A stretch of 64,000 nucleotides of DNA, from contig VICG01000009.1 in NCBI GenBank assembly GCA_008692225.1, forward strand, positions 1,612,001 to 1,676,000. Reading direction: 5' to 3'. This document shows positions 1 to 11,218 of the stretch, piece by piece (the first letter of the stretch is position 1; each line of letters starts with the position of its first letter). The translations under genes were made by a program, and so were the position numbers. The stretch comes from Monilinia fructicola (Eukaryota; Ascomycota; Leotiomycetes; Helotiales; Sclerotiniaceae). The notes beneath the pieces were generated by a model. That model made no database searches and had not been told where the DNA came from. It saw only the letters and a program-made list of their open reading frames with translations.

Positions 1-1
1 G

Positions 2-145
2 GATGAGCTGCCAAATTACGGGGAGTTGTCTGCGGAGGGTGTTGCAGATGATGATCATGAACATGAGGAGATGCTGACTGCTAATGCAACTGATGAGTTG
101 CCAAGCCGTGTCGTCGATCACTTACCAAGTCATCAGAACTCATAA
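2..145 (+). CDS. C-terminal end of an unidentified protein (partial)
   Basis: The first 47 codons of the window are open in one plus-strand frame and end at a TAA (143-145). The peptide is hydrophilic and acidic, rich in Asp, Glu and His, with two similar DELP tetrapeptides near its start and middle, as in the disordered tails of many fungal regulators. The rest of the gene lies to the left of the window, so no domain can be named. It could be chance, because 47 open codons alone are weak evidence. The composition and the following microsatellite-rich, gene-free DNA favour a real 3' end. Confidence 0.4.
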   Translation, partial: DELPNYGELSAEGVADDDHEHEEMLTANATDELPSRVVDHLPSHQNS

Positions 146-534
146 CTTTCACCGGACGGACCTCGTTTTGGGATTGGAATCGAGATATCTCTACTGACCT
201 TGCGCAGGGTTAGCTGGGAAGCAAATGTGAACCTGTGTCTCTCCTAGACCTTCCCGAGGTATTATTACCGGTTTCATATCAGAGTCGGACGAATGTTTGT
301 TCATTTCAATTTTCATTTCGTTTTCATCGGAGAGAATAGGTGGAAGCGGAATCGGCCATCGGCATCGGCATCGGAAGCGGCAAAGCATTTTCTGATTGGG
401 GGTTACATCTATCATCAAGTGCTCGCAGCGAGGTTTAGGACTTTTCATCATATCAACTTTTCTCTTCTTGGGAAGATTAGTCTCTTTCTAGTGTTGCTCA
501 TGTGTTTTTAATTCTAATTTTAAATCTAATTCTG

Positions 535-583
535 CTTCTGCTTCTGCTTCTATCTCTAATCACCATCATCGTCATCGTCATCA

Positions 584-620
<37 letters not shown>

Positions 621-663
621 TATCGTCATCGTCATCATCATCATCATCATCATCATCATCACC
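535..663. repeat. CTT then GTC/ATC trinucleotide microsatellite
   Basis: Read directly: several CTT/CTG triplets are followed by interrupted GTC-ATC alternation and then a pure ATC run of about ten units. It is stop-free in one frame and would encode an Ile/Val-rich homopolymer, which explains the spurious ORF here. Confidence 0.9.
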
Positions 664-1045
664 ACTACAATCAAAAGTATCCAATAAATCCAATCTCCCT
701 CACAACACTCTCCACATCTCCCAAGCCCATCCGCACATCATCCGTTCCCCGCACCCCATCCTCAGTCCTCTCATCACAGCTTGAACCCAGAATCAATACC
801 CGACCATTCATTCCCGCTCTCCATCTCATGCACGTATCTCGCTACGCCTACGCTACGCCTACGCAACCTCTCTCATCCTATCTCATCCTAGACACACCCC
901 GACCATCCTAGAGAGTGGCAATGAATACCCGCTGGGGGGATTCTTGTGTGGGGGTGTATGTTTGTGGATATGTAGATGTGGGTGGGTGCGTGGGGTTGAG
1001 CTTGAGGTTTGTATATATTGAGGTTGATTGATGGTTGCACATACC

Positions 1046-1127
1046 TCCTACATACCTACATACCTACATACCTACATACCTACATACCTAGTTCCTACAT
1101 ACCTACATACCTACATACCTAGTTCCT
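1046..1127. repeat. ACCTACAT octamer tandem repeat
   Basis: Alternating CATACCTA units, interrupted twice by CCTAGTTC, run through these positions. Confidence 0.85.
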
Positions 1128-1333
1128 ACCCACCCAATAAAAACCACCCGCCAAATAAATAAGATAAAATAAAAATAAATAAAAGAAATATTAGATGCAA
1201 TCCTACCTCCACCCTCCTCCGCCCCATCCCGTCCCATCGTCCCCATCGTTGGATATCGTGGGTACTCACTCGAGTATGGATGGATGGATGCGCGTTTTGG
1301 GGTGGTATTTGTATTTGTATCTGTATCTGTATG

Positions 1334-1361
1334 TATTTATTGATTGATTGATTGATTTATC

Positions 1362-1394
<33 letters not shown>

Positions 1395-1400
1395 ATTGAC
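1334..1400. repeat. GATT tetranucleotide microsatellite
   Basis: About fifteen near-perfect GATT units, with TTTAT and GGTT interruptions. Confidence 0.85.
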
Positions 1401-1964
1401 GTGTGTGTGATGCTGTGAGTACATATTCACTCACCCACTCACTCACCCACTCACTCACGACCGCTCATATATTTCACCCAACACAGCAGAAAAAGCGACG
1501 GGAAAGACAACAACGATGACCGGAACAGAACAGAACAGGAGACGCGGTGTGATATCCCGAGCATATGGATGAATTTTATGTAAGATTAGAATTAGTCCAG
1601 ACTCAAGATTCTATGCAGCGAATATCGATATGATTCCTATTCATATTCATGTTTGTTCATGTTTGTTCATATTCATATTCATATTCATATTCGTATTCCT
1701 GATAAACGAATTTTCGACCCAGAATTGATCTGTCCAGAGCGTGCATGTATGCGCCCCTTCATCCGTTCATCCCATCATATCATATCACATCACATGCATC
1801 CATCAATCCATCGTAACATCATGTAGCACGAAAAACCAAAACCAACCCTACGAGACGCAAGCCCCATGCGAACCCAAATGAGCCATCATCCCCCTTCATT
1901 ATGCATTATGTACCCATCTCGCATCATCGCATCCTGCCGTCCCATCACGCGCGACGCCAACGGC

Positions 1965-4843
1965 CTACGCCAGAACCTGACTGAGAGGTAAGATCCGCGA
2001 ACTAGCACCTACGTAAACGGTCTTGGTATGATTGCTGATGAACCAATTTTGGGCGACCGTGTCCCAGTTGCTCAAAGTCTCGGCGCGTCAGGTCGACGGT
2101 GAAGGTAGCGCTTGAGCCCGCATCGATGGAGAGGCGTTCGAAGCCTCGCAAGACGGTGAGGGGATCATTGGGTCCACCGAGACTGAGGTAGAGTTGGGGC
2201 ACTTCTTCACCATTGATGGAGCCCGAGTTGTGGATCTGTGCTGTGACGGTGTAGAGGACGTCGTAGAGGGCAGGGTTTTCCACCGGGGGCACCACCTGCT
2301 GGGTGGATGGGTTGGGCAGAGCCATCGGTCGCCTTGGGTGGGAGGAACTCCGAGGCGTTTTTGTCCGTAGTGGAGATCGGCGGATGAGGCGGCGGCGTCG
2401 CTGGTGTTGAGGTAGGGGTAGATGTATTGGTAGACGTAGGGGAATGATCCATTGGGGAAGACATAATCGTCGAGATTTGTAGAGAAGTTTCCGAAAGTTG
2501 GAGGCGGCTTCAGTGGTTCCGGTTGATGGTGTGTATGTGTTGCTGGCGTTGGTATTCTTGGTGACAACGAGGTTGGAGTAATTAAAGGTGGTGTATGAGA
2601 GACCAAAGCCGAATTCATAAATTGGGGTGATGTTTTGAGCGTCAAAAGCACGGTAGTCGATGAAGTTACCTTCTGTGAAATCATCTTGTGGCGCGAGCTC
2701 ACCGTTGTTTGGCTCATAGAGAACATCGGTACCATAACTCTCTCGTGTAGGTCCCCATGTGAATGGTGTACGTGCGGCAGGGTTAACCTTTCCGTAGAGG
2801 ACATCAGTGATACTATTTCCGCTTTCTTGTCCTGGTACACCAGCCCACAAGATTGCGGTGACGTTCTCATTGTCATACCAATCACCAACCAAAGTGGGCC
2901 CAGTGGAGTGAATAACTACGATGGTGTTATTGCAAAGGGCAGAGACATTTTGGATCAATTCGTCTCCAGAATGCCAGAGGGTAAGATTGTTGCGGTCACC
3001 CTCGTTTCCATCAACATTGATATATCCTTCTCCAGAGTTGGCATTGACGAAGACAATAGCGGTAACTTCTTGACTAACAAGTGCTTCAATCTGGGATGTA
3101 GCATAGTTATCCAAGATACTTGATAAACGGTGCCATCAGCAATCGCTTGGTTTTGCAGAGCAGTATCTGGAGTGACGAGATAAGGGAAGTTTGATGAACC
3201 AGAACCCCAAGCCATACCAAGAGTGCCATTATCACAGCCTCTATCGGGGCATCCGTTAGGTCCGTAAGCATTTCCTCCAGCATCTTCTCCGATAACAGCA
3301 AGGAATTTGGGCTTCGAAAGAGGAAGCGCATTCTTAATGTTCTTCAAGAGAACTGTTGACCGAGCACCAATATCTCTAATCAACTTTGCATGATCTCCGC
3401 GAACATCAACGTGCCAGTTGACTTGCTTGTAATCTTTATTAGCAGCATAATGACTTGGTCCGTATGTATCGAGGGTCCAGGAAGAGAAGTTGGGCTCTGG
3501 CTGATCGAGAGTCAGACCGACTTTGAAGTAAGCAGCCATAATTCTCATTGCCATATCATCAATTCTCCACTCTGGAACAGTTCCGTTAATGACTGCTAGT
3601 GTGAGGTTTGCTCCCCAGAAACTTTCTCCAGTGTTAAAGAGGGTGTCACCAGGCATAGTCATATCCAAACCAGCTACAGCAGATGCGGCTCCAGAATGTT
3701 GAGCTTGCCAATCACTCATCACGAATCCCTGGAATCCAAGCTCACCCTTGAGTAAATTGTTGAGCATCTTGGAGTTTTGACAGGCGTATGAGTTGTTGAC
3801 TTGGTTATAAGAACACATGATGGAACCAACACCAGCGCGAACTGCATCTGCGAATGGCCAAAGATAAGTTTCATGCATAGTTACATCATCGATGTTTGAT
3901 GAAATGGATTCGGTGATGTTGTAACCAAAGCCTACTGCTTCAGGGGCTTGACGGAAATGTTCCTGGGCGTATGTTAATTCACTGGGGAGGAATTCTGGGA
4001 TACCCAAAAGATTCTAAATATTTATGGTTTGAGAGGGGGCGAGTTCATACCTGTTCATTGCCAATGAAATGCTTAGCACAAGCAATAATACCGGCATCTT
4101 GAATACCTTTGATGGTCTCAGCAATTCCAACACCGGTCAAGACAGGATCAGGACTGAAGCCTTCCCAGTTACGTCCACCTTGTGGTGCACGGCCAAGAGG
4201 ACCAGCGACTGGGCCGAGTTGAACAGTTACACCCTTTGCTTTATGTTCTTGGGCTAAACAATAAATCAGCCTTGGTCAAATTCAATGTAGAAATCACAGG
4301 ATTTGACCAGTGAATGTCAAACTTACCCATAGCGTAGCCTCGAGCATACATCAATCCACGATCGAAAGTCGCTGCAACACTTTGCCCACTCGAAAACACC
4401 GAGTTGAAATCGGAAAAACGGACTCCAACCGGAGAATCTTGCATACACAATGATTTCAATCCAAGTCGAGGAATGGATCCCACATTACCAACACATGCTT
4501 CGCCTTCCCAGCTAAGTGATTATCAGCCGCGTGTTCACCAATACAAAGCATCAAAAACTTACCCAACACCAGTAGTCAAATTGACCTTTTCCAGTAACGT
4601 AAGTTGAGAAACAAAATCCTTAGCTTTAACATAAGCTTCCTCCCAACCTCCAGTATGTGGATTCATCCATGGTGAGGGATAGAATGGTTCACTGGTCTGA
4701 TTGAATTTTGCACCTCCCGCAATAACAGGGTCGACGGCGCCAGGATATGTAGTAGTTGATGACTTTGTGCCAAGAGTTAGTAAATATTTATCTCCCGTAA
4801 TTACACCGGAGAGCACCAGAACGAGATCAAGCAAGCTCTTCAT
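1965..4843 (-). CDS. beta-glucosidase, glycoside hydrolase family 3, with five apparent frameshifts
   Basis: Secreted GH3 beta-glucosidase that releases glucose from cellobiose and other beta-glucosides. Exons 4843-4563, 4511-4327, 4253-4051 and 3962-1965 join at GT-AG introns of 51, 73 and 88 nt. The ATG at 4843 opens a hydrophobic signal peptide. The N-terminal barrel contains GFVMSDW, whose Asp (about residue 307) is the family nucleophile. The alpha/beta sandwich has [12 protein letters not shown], and the fibronectin-III-like end has [11 protein letters not shown]. The long last exon cannot be read in one frame: one base is missing at 3120-3121 and one is extra near 2494-2506, 2358-2362, 2276-2279 and 2074-2076. 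Undoing these gives 887 codons ending at the TAG at 1965-1967, a normal family length. Assembly error is my preferred reading; a decaying gene is possible. Family assignment is very firm. Confidence 0.9.
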
Positions 4844-6590
4844 GGTCGTGAAGTTTTTACTTTAAGATATGAAATGAAGGTAATCATGAAATGCAGTAAA
4901 TGGTAAACCCGGGAGAAAAAAGATTGTGAGTTTCAGACTGATGGATTTGATAGATTGATGGATCAATGGATCAATGGATCAATGGTTTGAACGTTGCTGG
5001 TGGGAAACATCGTTTGTTGCAAGATCCATGGATGAGAGGAAAGGAAAGGAAAGGAAGGGCGAGATAAAGATTATGGAAGGGAGTCACAAACCTGTCGTGA
5101 TTGTTTGGTACGACGCAATGTACTTTCTTGTTGACTGGGGGCAGCCGCGGCCCAGTAACCCAGCAACGACGAGTGAGTATTTCATTTTGAGAACGGAGCC
5201 ACCAATCGCAATGAATTGGTGAGTGAACTGATTACAACCCTCAGAAATGTATTTAGATATATACGATATGTGTATATATATGTTAAAAGAGGAGGAGAAG
5301 GAGGAAGAGGAAGAGGAAAAGATTGATTCTATTGACAATTCAAGAGATAGTCAATTGAGGGTAGGCAGGTACTTTTATATATCCCCAAATACTGACCTCC
5401 CTAGTATCTCTCCAACATCTGTGGATCATACATACTCTCTGGAGTCGTCCCCATCATGTCTTTGAATAAAGTTGCCATGATATTCAAAAAATGGGGTCAA
5501 AGATCAAGATCCCATGTGGTAGGAGAGGTAGGGATATCTCTATGGAGGATATACATTTTTCTCCCCATTTCCCCCGTTTTGATCTTTTTGCATTTTCTTT
5601 TTTCTGGAGCTTCCCCATCATCTTGAGAAAGTTTAAAGCTGTCTGCTGGGTCTTGTTAGATTTTATCGTGACTACTGATCATACCAACCAAGTAATGATG
5701 CACTATCAGACGACGTGCATGATTTTCTACTCGAAATGATATTAGTTTTGGTTTTGAAAGAGGGGAAGATCTTCAATGGGGAACCATACAGTGGAGAAAT
5801 TTCTGAAGCTTCCAGGTTGGAGTTGACGTACGAGAGATATCCATCCATTAGATTGGGTTGTAGAACTATCCTCGGTAGATGATCTGATTAGTTGTCGTGA
5901 TATTGATATATTGGTATATTGGTGTATTGGTGTATTGGTATATTGGTATATTAGCATATTGGTATGTTAGCATATATTAGCATATCAACATATCGGTATA
6001 TCATCGTCATTATCCTCACACCGCAAGTCGATAAAAAGATTCTTGATCAATTCCCTCAGTAACCGACTAGGTATCCCTCATGTAATTGCATCCCGTCTCA
6101 CAGATATCATTTCATTGGCACTACTAGGACCTAGGTCGCTACCGTGGATGTTCTCCGAGGTGCTCTTCAATGGAAGCATCGAGCTGGAAAGTCAATCGGA
6201 AAGAATTGAACATCATGCATGCATGCATCATGCGCATGGAGGGCATGTTGTTCATAAGAGAAGACATGGATTCCTGAAGGCATTTTACTAGGTAAGGTTA
6301 CGTAGGAATGCGTGACATTATACTTACAGTACCCGACGGTATAACACATCAGAATATCCCATTCAGGCTGAATACGGTTAATAACCGATATCCCTTGAAT
6401 GGTATATATATAATTATCTTAAGAATTTCTAATAAATAGAAAAAAAATAATAAAAAATTCAAAATTGGTTTTTACTAAAGTAGTCTATTGATTCTTTAAA
6501 TTATATTAGAATGTCTTTGATCTATATATATATATATATATATATAGGAAGATATATTATTAATATCTTATATATTATATATATATATAT

Positions 6591-6835
6591 ATATATTATT
6601 AATATTTTAATATTTTTAATATTTTAATATTTTAATATTTTAATATTTTAATATTTTAATATTTTAATATTTTAATATTTTAATATTTTAATATTTTAAT
6701 ATTTTAATATTTTAATATTTTAATATTTTAATATTTTAATATTTTAATATTTTAATATTTAATATTTTAATATTTTAATATTTTAATATTTTAATATTTT
6801 AATATTTTAATATTTTTAATATTTTAATATTTTGA
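6591..6835. repeat. AATATTTT octamer tandem array in an AT-rich block
   Basis: About thirty near-perfect head-to-tail copies of AATATTTT, with rare one-base length changes at about 6614, 6760 and 6811. It sits inside a nearly GC-free segment (about 6400-6860) that also has TA dinucleotide runs at about 6525-6545 and 6575-6595. Each unit contains the palindrome AATATT, so the array is also rich in short self-complementary stretches. Confidence 0.95.
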
Positions 6836-8710
6836 AATGTCAAAATAATATACAAAATATAGAGATATCGCTTACCTAGGCAGACAGACATACATACATG
6901 CATACATGCATACATACATACATCCATCCATCCATCCATTCATCCAGAGATACAAACAACAGACAGCAGACAGCAGACAACAAACAACAAACATCAGACA
7001 GGGCTCTGGGAATCCGAACAAACGGTGAACAAACTTCGATATCCATCTTCGAGCTTAACCTTGCCTACCCACCTACCTGCCAACTAAGAAGAATCTAAGA
7101 CACAACCCTTTTCTCTAGGTCGTAGGTACTCAACACTACAGTCTATCTCCACTATCCACTCACTATCAATCAATACAGTGCTCCTATGAGTTCTATCCCA
7201 ATCTATCTACCAATCATAAGTATTCCCCAACATCTGATATCCACACCCACGCGACAAAAGTCGGTATCCCAAACTTCATCCCTACTCTCTAACAAACTGG
7301 AGACTTCACTACAGATGAACACAACAACACCCCAACAACTTCTTCAGAATCATCCATGAATCTATGTTCCCATAGTTTATCAATCATCCATCACTTTATC
7401 CTCCGCAACCCCACAAACCATCTAGACCAGCACCACGGACCCACAGCCACATCAAGGTCGGGGATTCTTCGGTGGAGAAGGTAAACTGGGGAAAAGGCGG
7501 GGGCTGTGCCGTAGAGTCGCCTATCGAATTGAATCAAATCGCTTACAGAGATTGGGGATGGGTTGGATGGGTGGTGGACCTGTGGTGGTGGTGGATGGAT
7601 GATGGATGATGGATGATGGATGATGAATGATGGATGAGGGTCATACCAGTAGATTCATGAATCATAGATCACGGGGGCATGGATGATTCCACTTTCTGCA
7701 TGTAATTGACTTTTTCTTTTTACAGTCCTGTTCAGTCTGTACTCTGTAGAATTTTTTTCTCCGAGGTTGGTTCATGGTTCATGGTAGATGGTAGATGGTA
7801 GACGATGAGATGAGATGAAGACGATTGGAAAACTTGGAATAGTGGAGGCTCGAGGAGGCATCGTTCATTAATTGAATATGACGGAAAGTCAATTGAAGAT
7901 TACCTATTAATTACTAGGTACCTAGGTATGCATATGGTTTGATATTGAAACTTGACAGCCGTTTGATGGTTGCCGGCCATGGTTAACATAATCTTTACGG
8001 CTGACTTGGGAATCTTCGTTATTATTGCGAAATACTGTACTGCACTGCATTGCACTGCACTGCATGCAATACCACTGCACAGTACCAGTACTCCATAGAT
8101 CAACAGGGGAATCATGATTGTCAAAAAGAATGTTGAAAAATGGTTCTGGAAATCTGGTTAATCGTCGGTAGAATCTCCATCCTCATCCATCAATGTATAC
8201 GTATGGGGTACGTATGGGGTCTGGACGGAGTAAGGTCAGGTTACACCATTGATCTGCCTGTCCAGTGTCCATGGGTTGGTAACTCGAAAATGAAAAGTGT
8301 TGACCTTAGGTTGACTGCCACCAGGTGTACCTAGTAGGTGTACCTAGTAGATACCTGCCTACTACCTGCCTACTACCTGCCTACTGCCTACTACCTAGTA
8401 GTCTCTCCAGCTCCAGCCTACGGCACGGACGGAGTATGTTTATTAAACTCTGACCTGCACCTAAACCAAGAATAATTCAACAACCGTGGACAGTGGACAC
8501 CTCCGATCGGTAGTGATTCCAGGACTGATATCTCCGCTCCGCTCTCCTTTCTTGAAGACTACTGGGTACGTAAGGTATTACCTAAGCCAAGCTGGCTATC
8601 TAAACTTACCTTTGAAGGTTTAAGCCACCAAAGGCTTTCAATGATACCTCGATGCTAGATTCTGAAAATCCGAGTTCCGAGTTCCGAGTTTGGAATTCTG
8701 AATTCTGCAT

Positions 8711-8790
8711 TCTGCCTTCTGCCTTCTGCCTTCTGCCTTCTGCCTTCTGCCTTCTGCCTTCTGCCTTCTGCCTTCTGCCTTCTGCCTTCT
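8711..8790. repeat. TGCCTTC heptanucleotide tandem repeat
   Basis: About eleven perfect copies of a 7-bp unit. Because 7 is not a multiple of 3, all three frames of each strand encode the same seven-residue periodic peptide, which accounts for the overlapping repetitive ORFs here. I do not call these genes. Confidence 0.95.
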
Positions 8791-9974
8791 CCAGCTCTTC
8801 CATACTACTGTATACTCATCATCCATCTACAGTACAGTACAGTACTTGTACACATAACCAAAACCATCAATGACCTCTCGATTCTGAATTCCAAATTTCG
8901 GATCCTCTTTTCGTACCCATCTACTCCGACACCCGACGACCCCGCCATTCCCACAACCCGACCCTTCACGCTAATCCTACCCTTCCATCCAAACGCATGA
9001 TCCTGCAGTCTCCTCCTGTACCGTACACTACCACAACACAGCATAAAGTCACGAACCAAGCATCCATGCCATCCATCGGACCGATTAATCCATCCTCAAT
9101 GCTCATCCCCGTCATTTATGATTTCTCCCACTCAACACACCTTCCACACGATCAACTGACGGTGCTGAGATGAAAACAAACCATCCAAAGCACCCAGATC
9201 AGAAGGTTTTCCGAAAACTCTCCCAAGGAGACACACCGGGATACTTGACACATATAACCTTGCAGGTGGAAAACCTCCGGATTCTGCTTCCCCGCTCCCC
9301 ATGGGACGATGCCACGATGGGTAATGTTCGGTTGGGAATTATGGGTCCGTGGTTCTCGATTGATTGCAGCTAATACAAATGATAAATCTGTACCGAGTAT
9401 GCCTCCCTGCTAGGAATCTGCTAGCGACCTACACATTGAGAGTGGGTGGCAAGCAGCAGGTAAGATATTGCGTGGACCTGCGTGGACGTACTACGTACAG
9501 AATTACCTGATATTACAGCCCATTCTTTGATTCCATTACCTGTAGGTATCCATGGATTATTACATGACTTGATTGTATCCGCATCCTTCGACACCTACTA
9601 GCCCTGGAGCTTACCAATCATCCTTTCTTCACCGTCGGATAAATACCCCTACGGTTAGAAATGCGATAATACGCCGATCGGAAGAAGATATTTCCGATGG
9701 TGGCCGACTCGGCAATCTTGAATCTTGACTACAGTATGAATTTATGACGATATTGCTGACAAGTTTCTTACTGTGCCGTTACTGTCAGTTGATAATTAAG
9801 TGGCCGACAACTTTCTGGGCAATGGTTAAGCTTTGTACGGACTCCGGAGTAGATCTAATTCGGTCCTCGGAATCTGAGATCGCACTACTGTACTTATCAA
9901 GCGTACTCGGATTATAAGGTTGCAGTTAGGTTTCACGAATCTTTATTTCTTTCGCCGGTCATTTTTATTCGATT

Positions 9975-10012
9975 CACTGAGCCACTGAGCCACTGAGCCA
10001 CTGAGCCACTGA
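9975..10012. repeat. CACTGAGC octamer tandem repeat, about 4.5 copies
   Basis: Perfect head-to-tail copies of CACTGAGC read directly from the sequence. Confidence 0.9.
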
Positions 10013-10285
10013 CCAAGTTGTAGGCATACTGAGTAGGTTGGGAATATACGATTACTGGTATTTTGAGTATCAAAATAGCTTTTCATTCAATCTCGCTGTT
10101 GGTAATGGAATTGCTATGAAATTAACAGACATTAACATTTCGCTGGCATGATCTGAATCAGAGATAAGTTCTTTCCACTCGCTTCCGATTCTGGTAATGA
10201 ATCTCATCTCAAACCATCAATATCCCCCCGTTCGCTTCTTCCTATTTTCATCGCCATCTCAATGCTGCATTCCATCTACACTATT

Positions 10286-11218
10286 CTACCCCTCATCTCC
10301 ATCTTCATTACTTTCCGTTCTACAGATAAGTTTTTCAAGCTTTTCATTCAATACACATGCCGCATTTCCGCCCGATAATTCACGATAGGATGGAGGACTT
10401 GCATGACCAATCGCTGGGCCGTCTGTCCAACATGTCCCTCCAGGATTGCCTGGTATGAGTAACGAGGAAGTCTCTTCATTGGCAAGCGTCTGCTCTGTTC
10501 GTGATAATACTATTTCTCCCGCTCCTGATGTTGATCCAACATGTTGGCTTTTGGAAATCTCAAACTGGGATATTAATACTGGAGGGGACTCTCTAGGTGG
10601 TAGTTTAGAAGGTTGTAGTTCAATTGAGACGGAGCCATATGCCCTTTTGATCTTTGCCGCCTGTCTTGGCTTTGATGAAGTTTCTTAGGTATTTTTATCA
10701 CTCGCTGGGAATAGGTCTGATGGTTCGCTGGTCCTCTCATTGTCGTTCCATCTATCGGATTTTCTCCTTCCATTCTTGATGCGTAGCTCCTTTGTACATC
10801 CGTTCCCGTTTCACCTCGTAATCTAGCAATATGGTTCTTCAAATTGTCCGTCATGTTTCTTACGTTCCTTATATCGTTGTGGTGTACTGTTCGATGTCAT
10901 CAATGTACTTTGCTGATCATCTAATTGAGGCGACTGAGTACTCAATCCCGATGCTTGCCAGCCTTGCCAGCCTTGCCATAGTGTTTGACCTGAAGCATTT
11001 ACTTCAATTTCCCCTACGGTATCTCTCAAAGATTGATTTAGGGGGGCCCGTTCACCGGATCGGGACCGGGCATCAAGACAGGAAGAAGTCGTTGCAAAGC
11101 TTGTAAGAGCTACATTTTGGCCACTCGCCAAAGAAATTGCATTCCTTCGCGGTCGACAATTCATGTAGCGAGTACCCCAGCGTTTTCTGCTTGCGCTTCG
11201 TTCTGTGTGTCGGCCCAT
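10286..11218 (-). CDS. candidate hypothetical protein, open frame interrupted by two frameshifts
   Basis: Three successive long open frames on the minus strand abut one another. The first runs from ATG 11218 to about 10857. The second picks up after one apparent extra base in the run 10855-10857 and ends near 10686. The third picks up after one apparent missing base at 10685-10686 and ends at TAG 10286-10288. With both undone, the span is 933 nt, divisible by three, for about 310 residues. The product is hydrophilic, rich in Ser, Thr, Gln and Asn, with an amphipathic segment (NMTDNLKNHIARLRG) in the middle, as in disordered fungal regulators. I recognise no domain. Single frames of this length do arise by chance in a window this size. 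The chain of three with homopolymer junctions is the main support. Confidence 0.38.

Larger units (their letters stand above)
146..1964. other. intergenic, microsatellite-rich
   Basis: No gene is visible between the left-edge fragment and the 3' end of the beta-glucosidase. The stretch holds several simple repeats: a CTT then ATC/GTC trinucleotide tract (about 535-663), an ACCTACAT octamer tract (about 1046-1127), GATT repeats (about 1334-1400) and CATATT-type repeats (about 1637-1700). The open frames here simply run through these repeats and are not supported as genes. Confidence 0.7.
4844..10285. other. gene-poor region, simple repeats and an AT-rich block
   Basis: The first few hundred bases are the beta-glucosidase promoter side. 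Beyond that I see no gene. The block from about 6400 to 6860 is almost pure A/T and dominated by one octamer repeat. Other simple repeats are ATATTG/GTATT units (about 5910-5990), a GATG run (about 7590-7640), a 7-bp repeat (8711-8790) and an 8-bp repeat (9975-10012). Open frames here are short, run through repeats and lack recognisable domains. Confidence 0.6.

Noticed and set aside
11080..11110. Plus-strand GRSRCKACKS resembling the start of a Zn2Cys6 cluster
   Set aside because: The remaining four cysteines with proper spacing are missing, and the minus-strand frame over the same bases is better supported.
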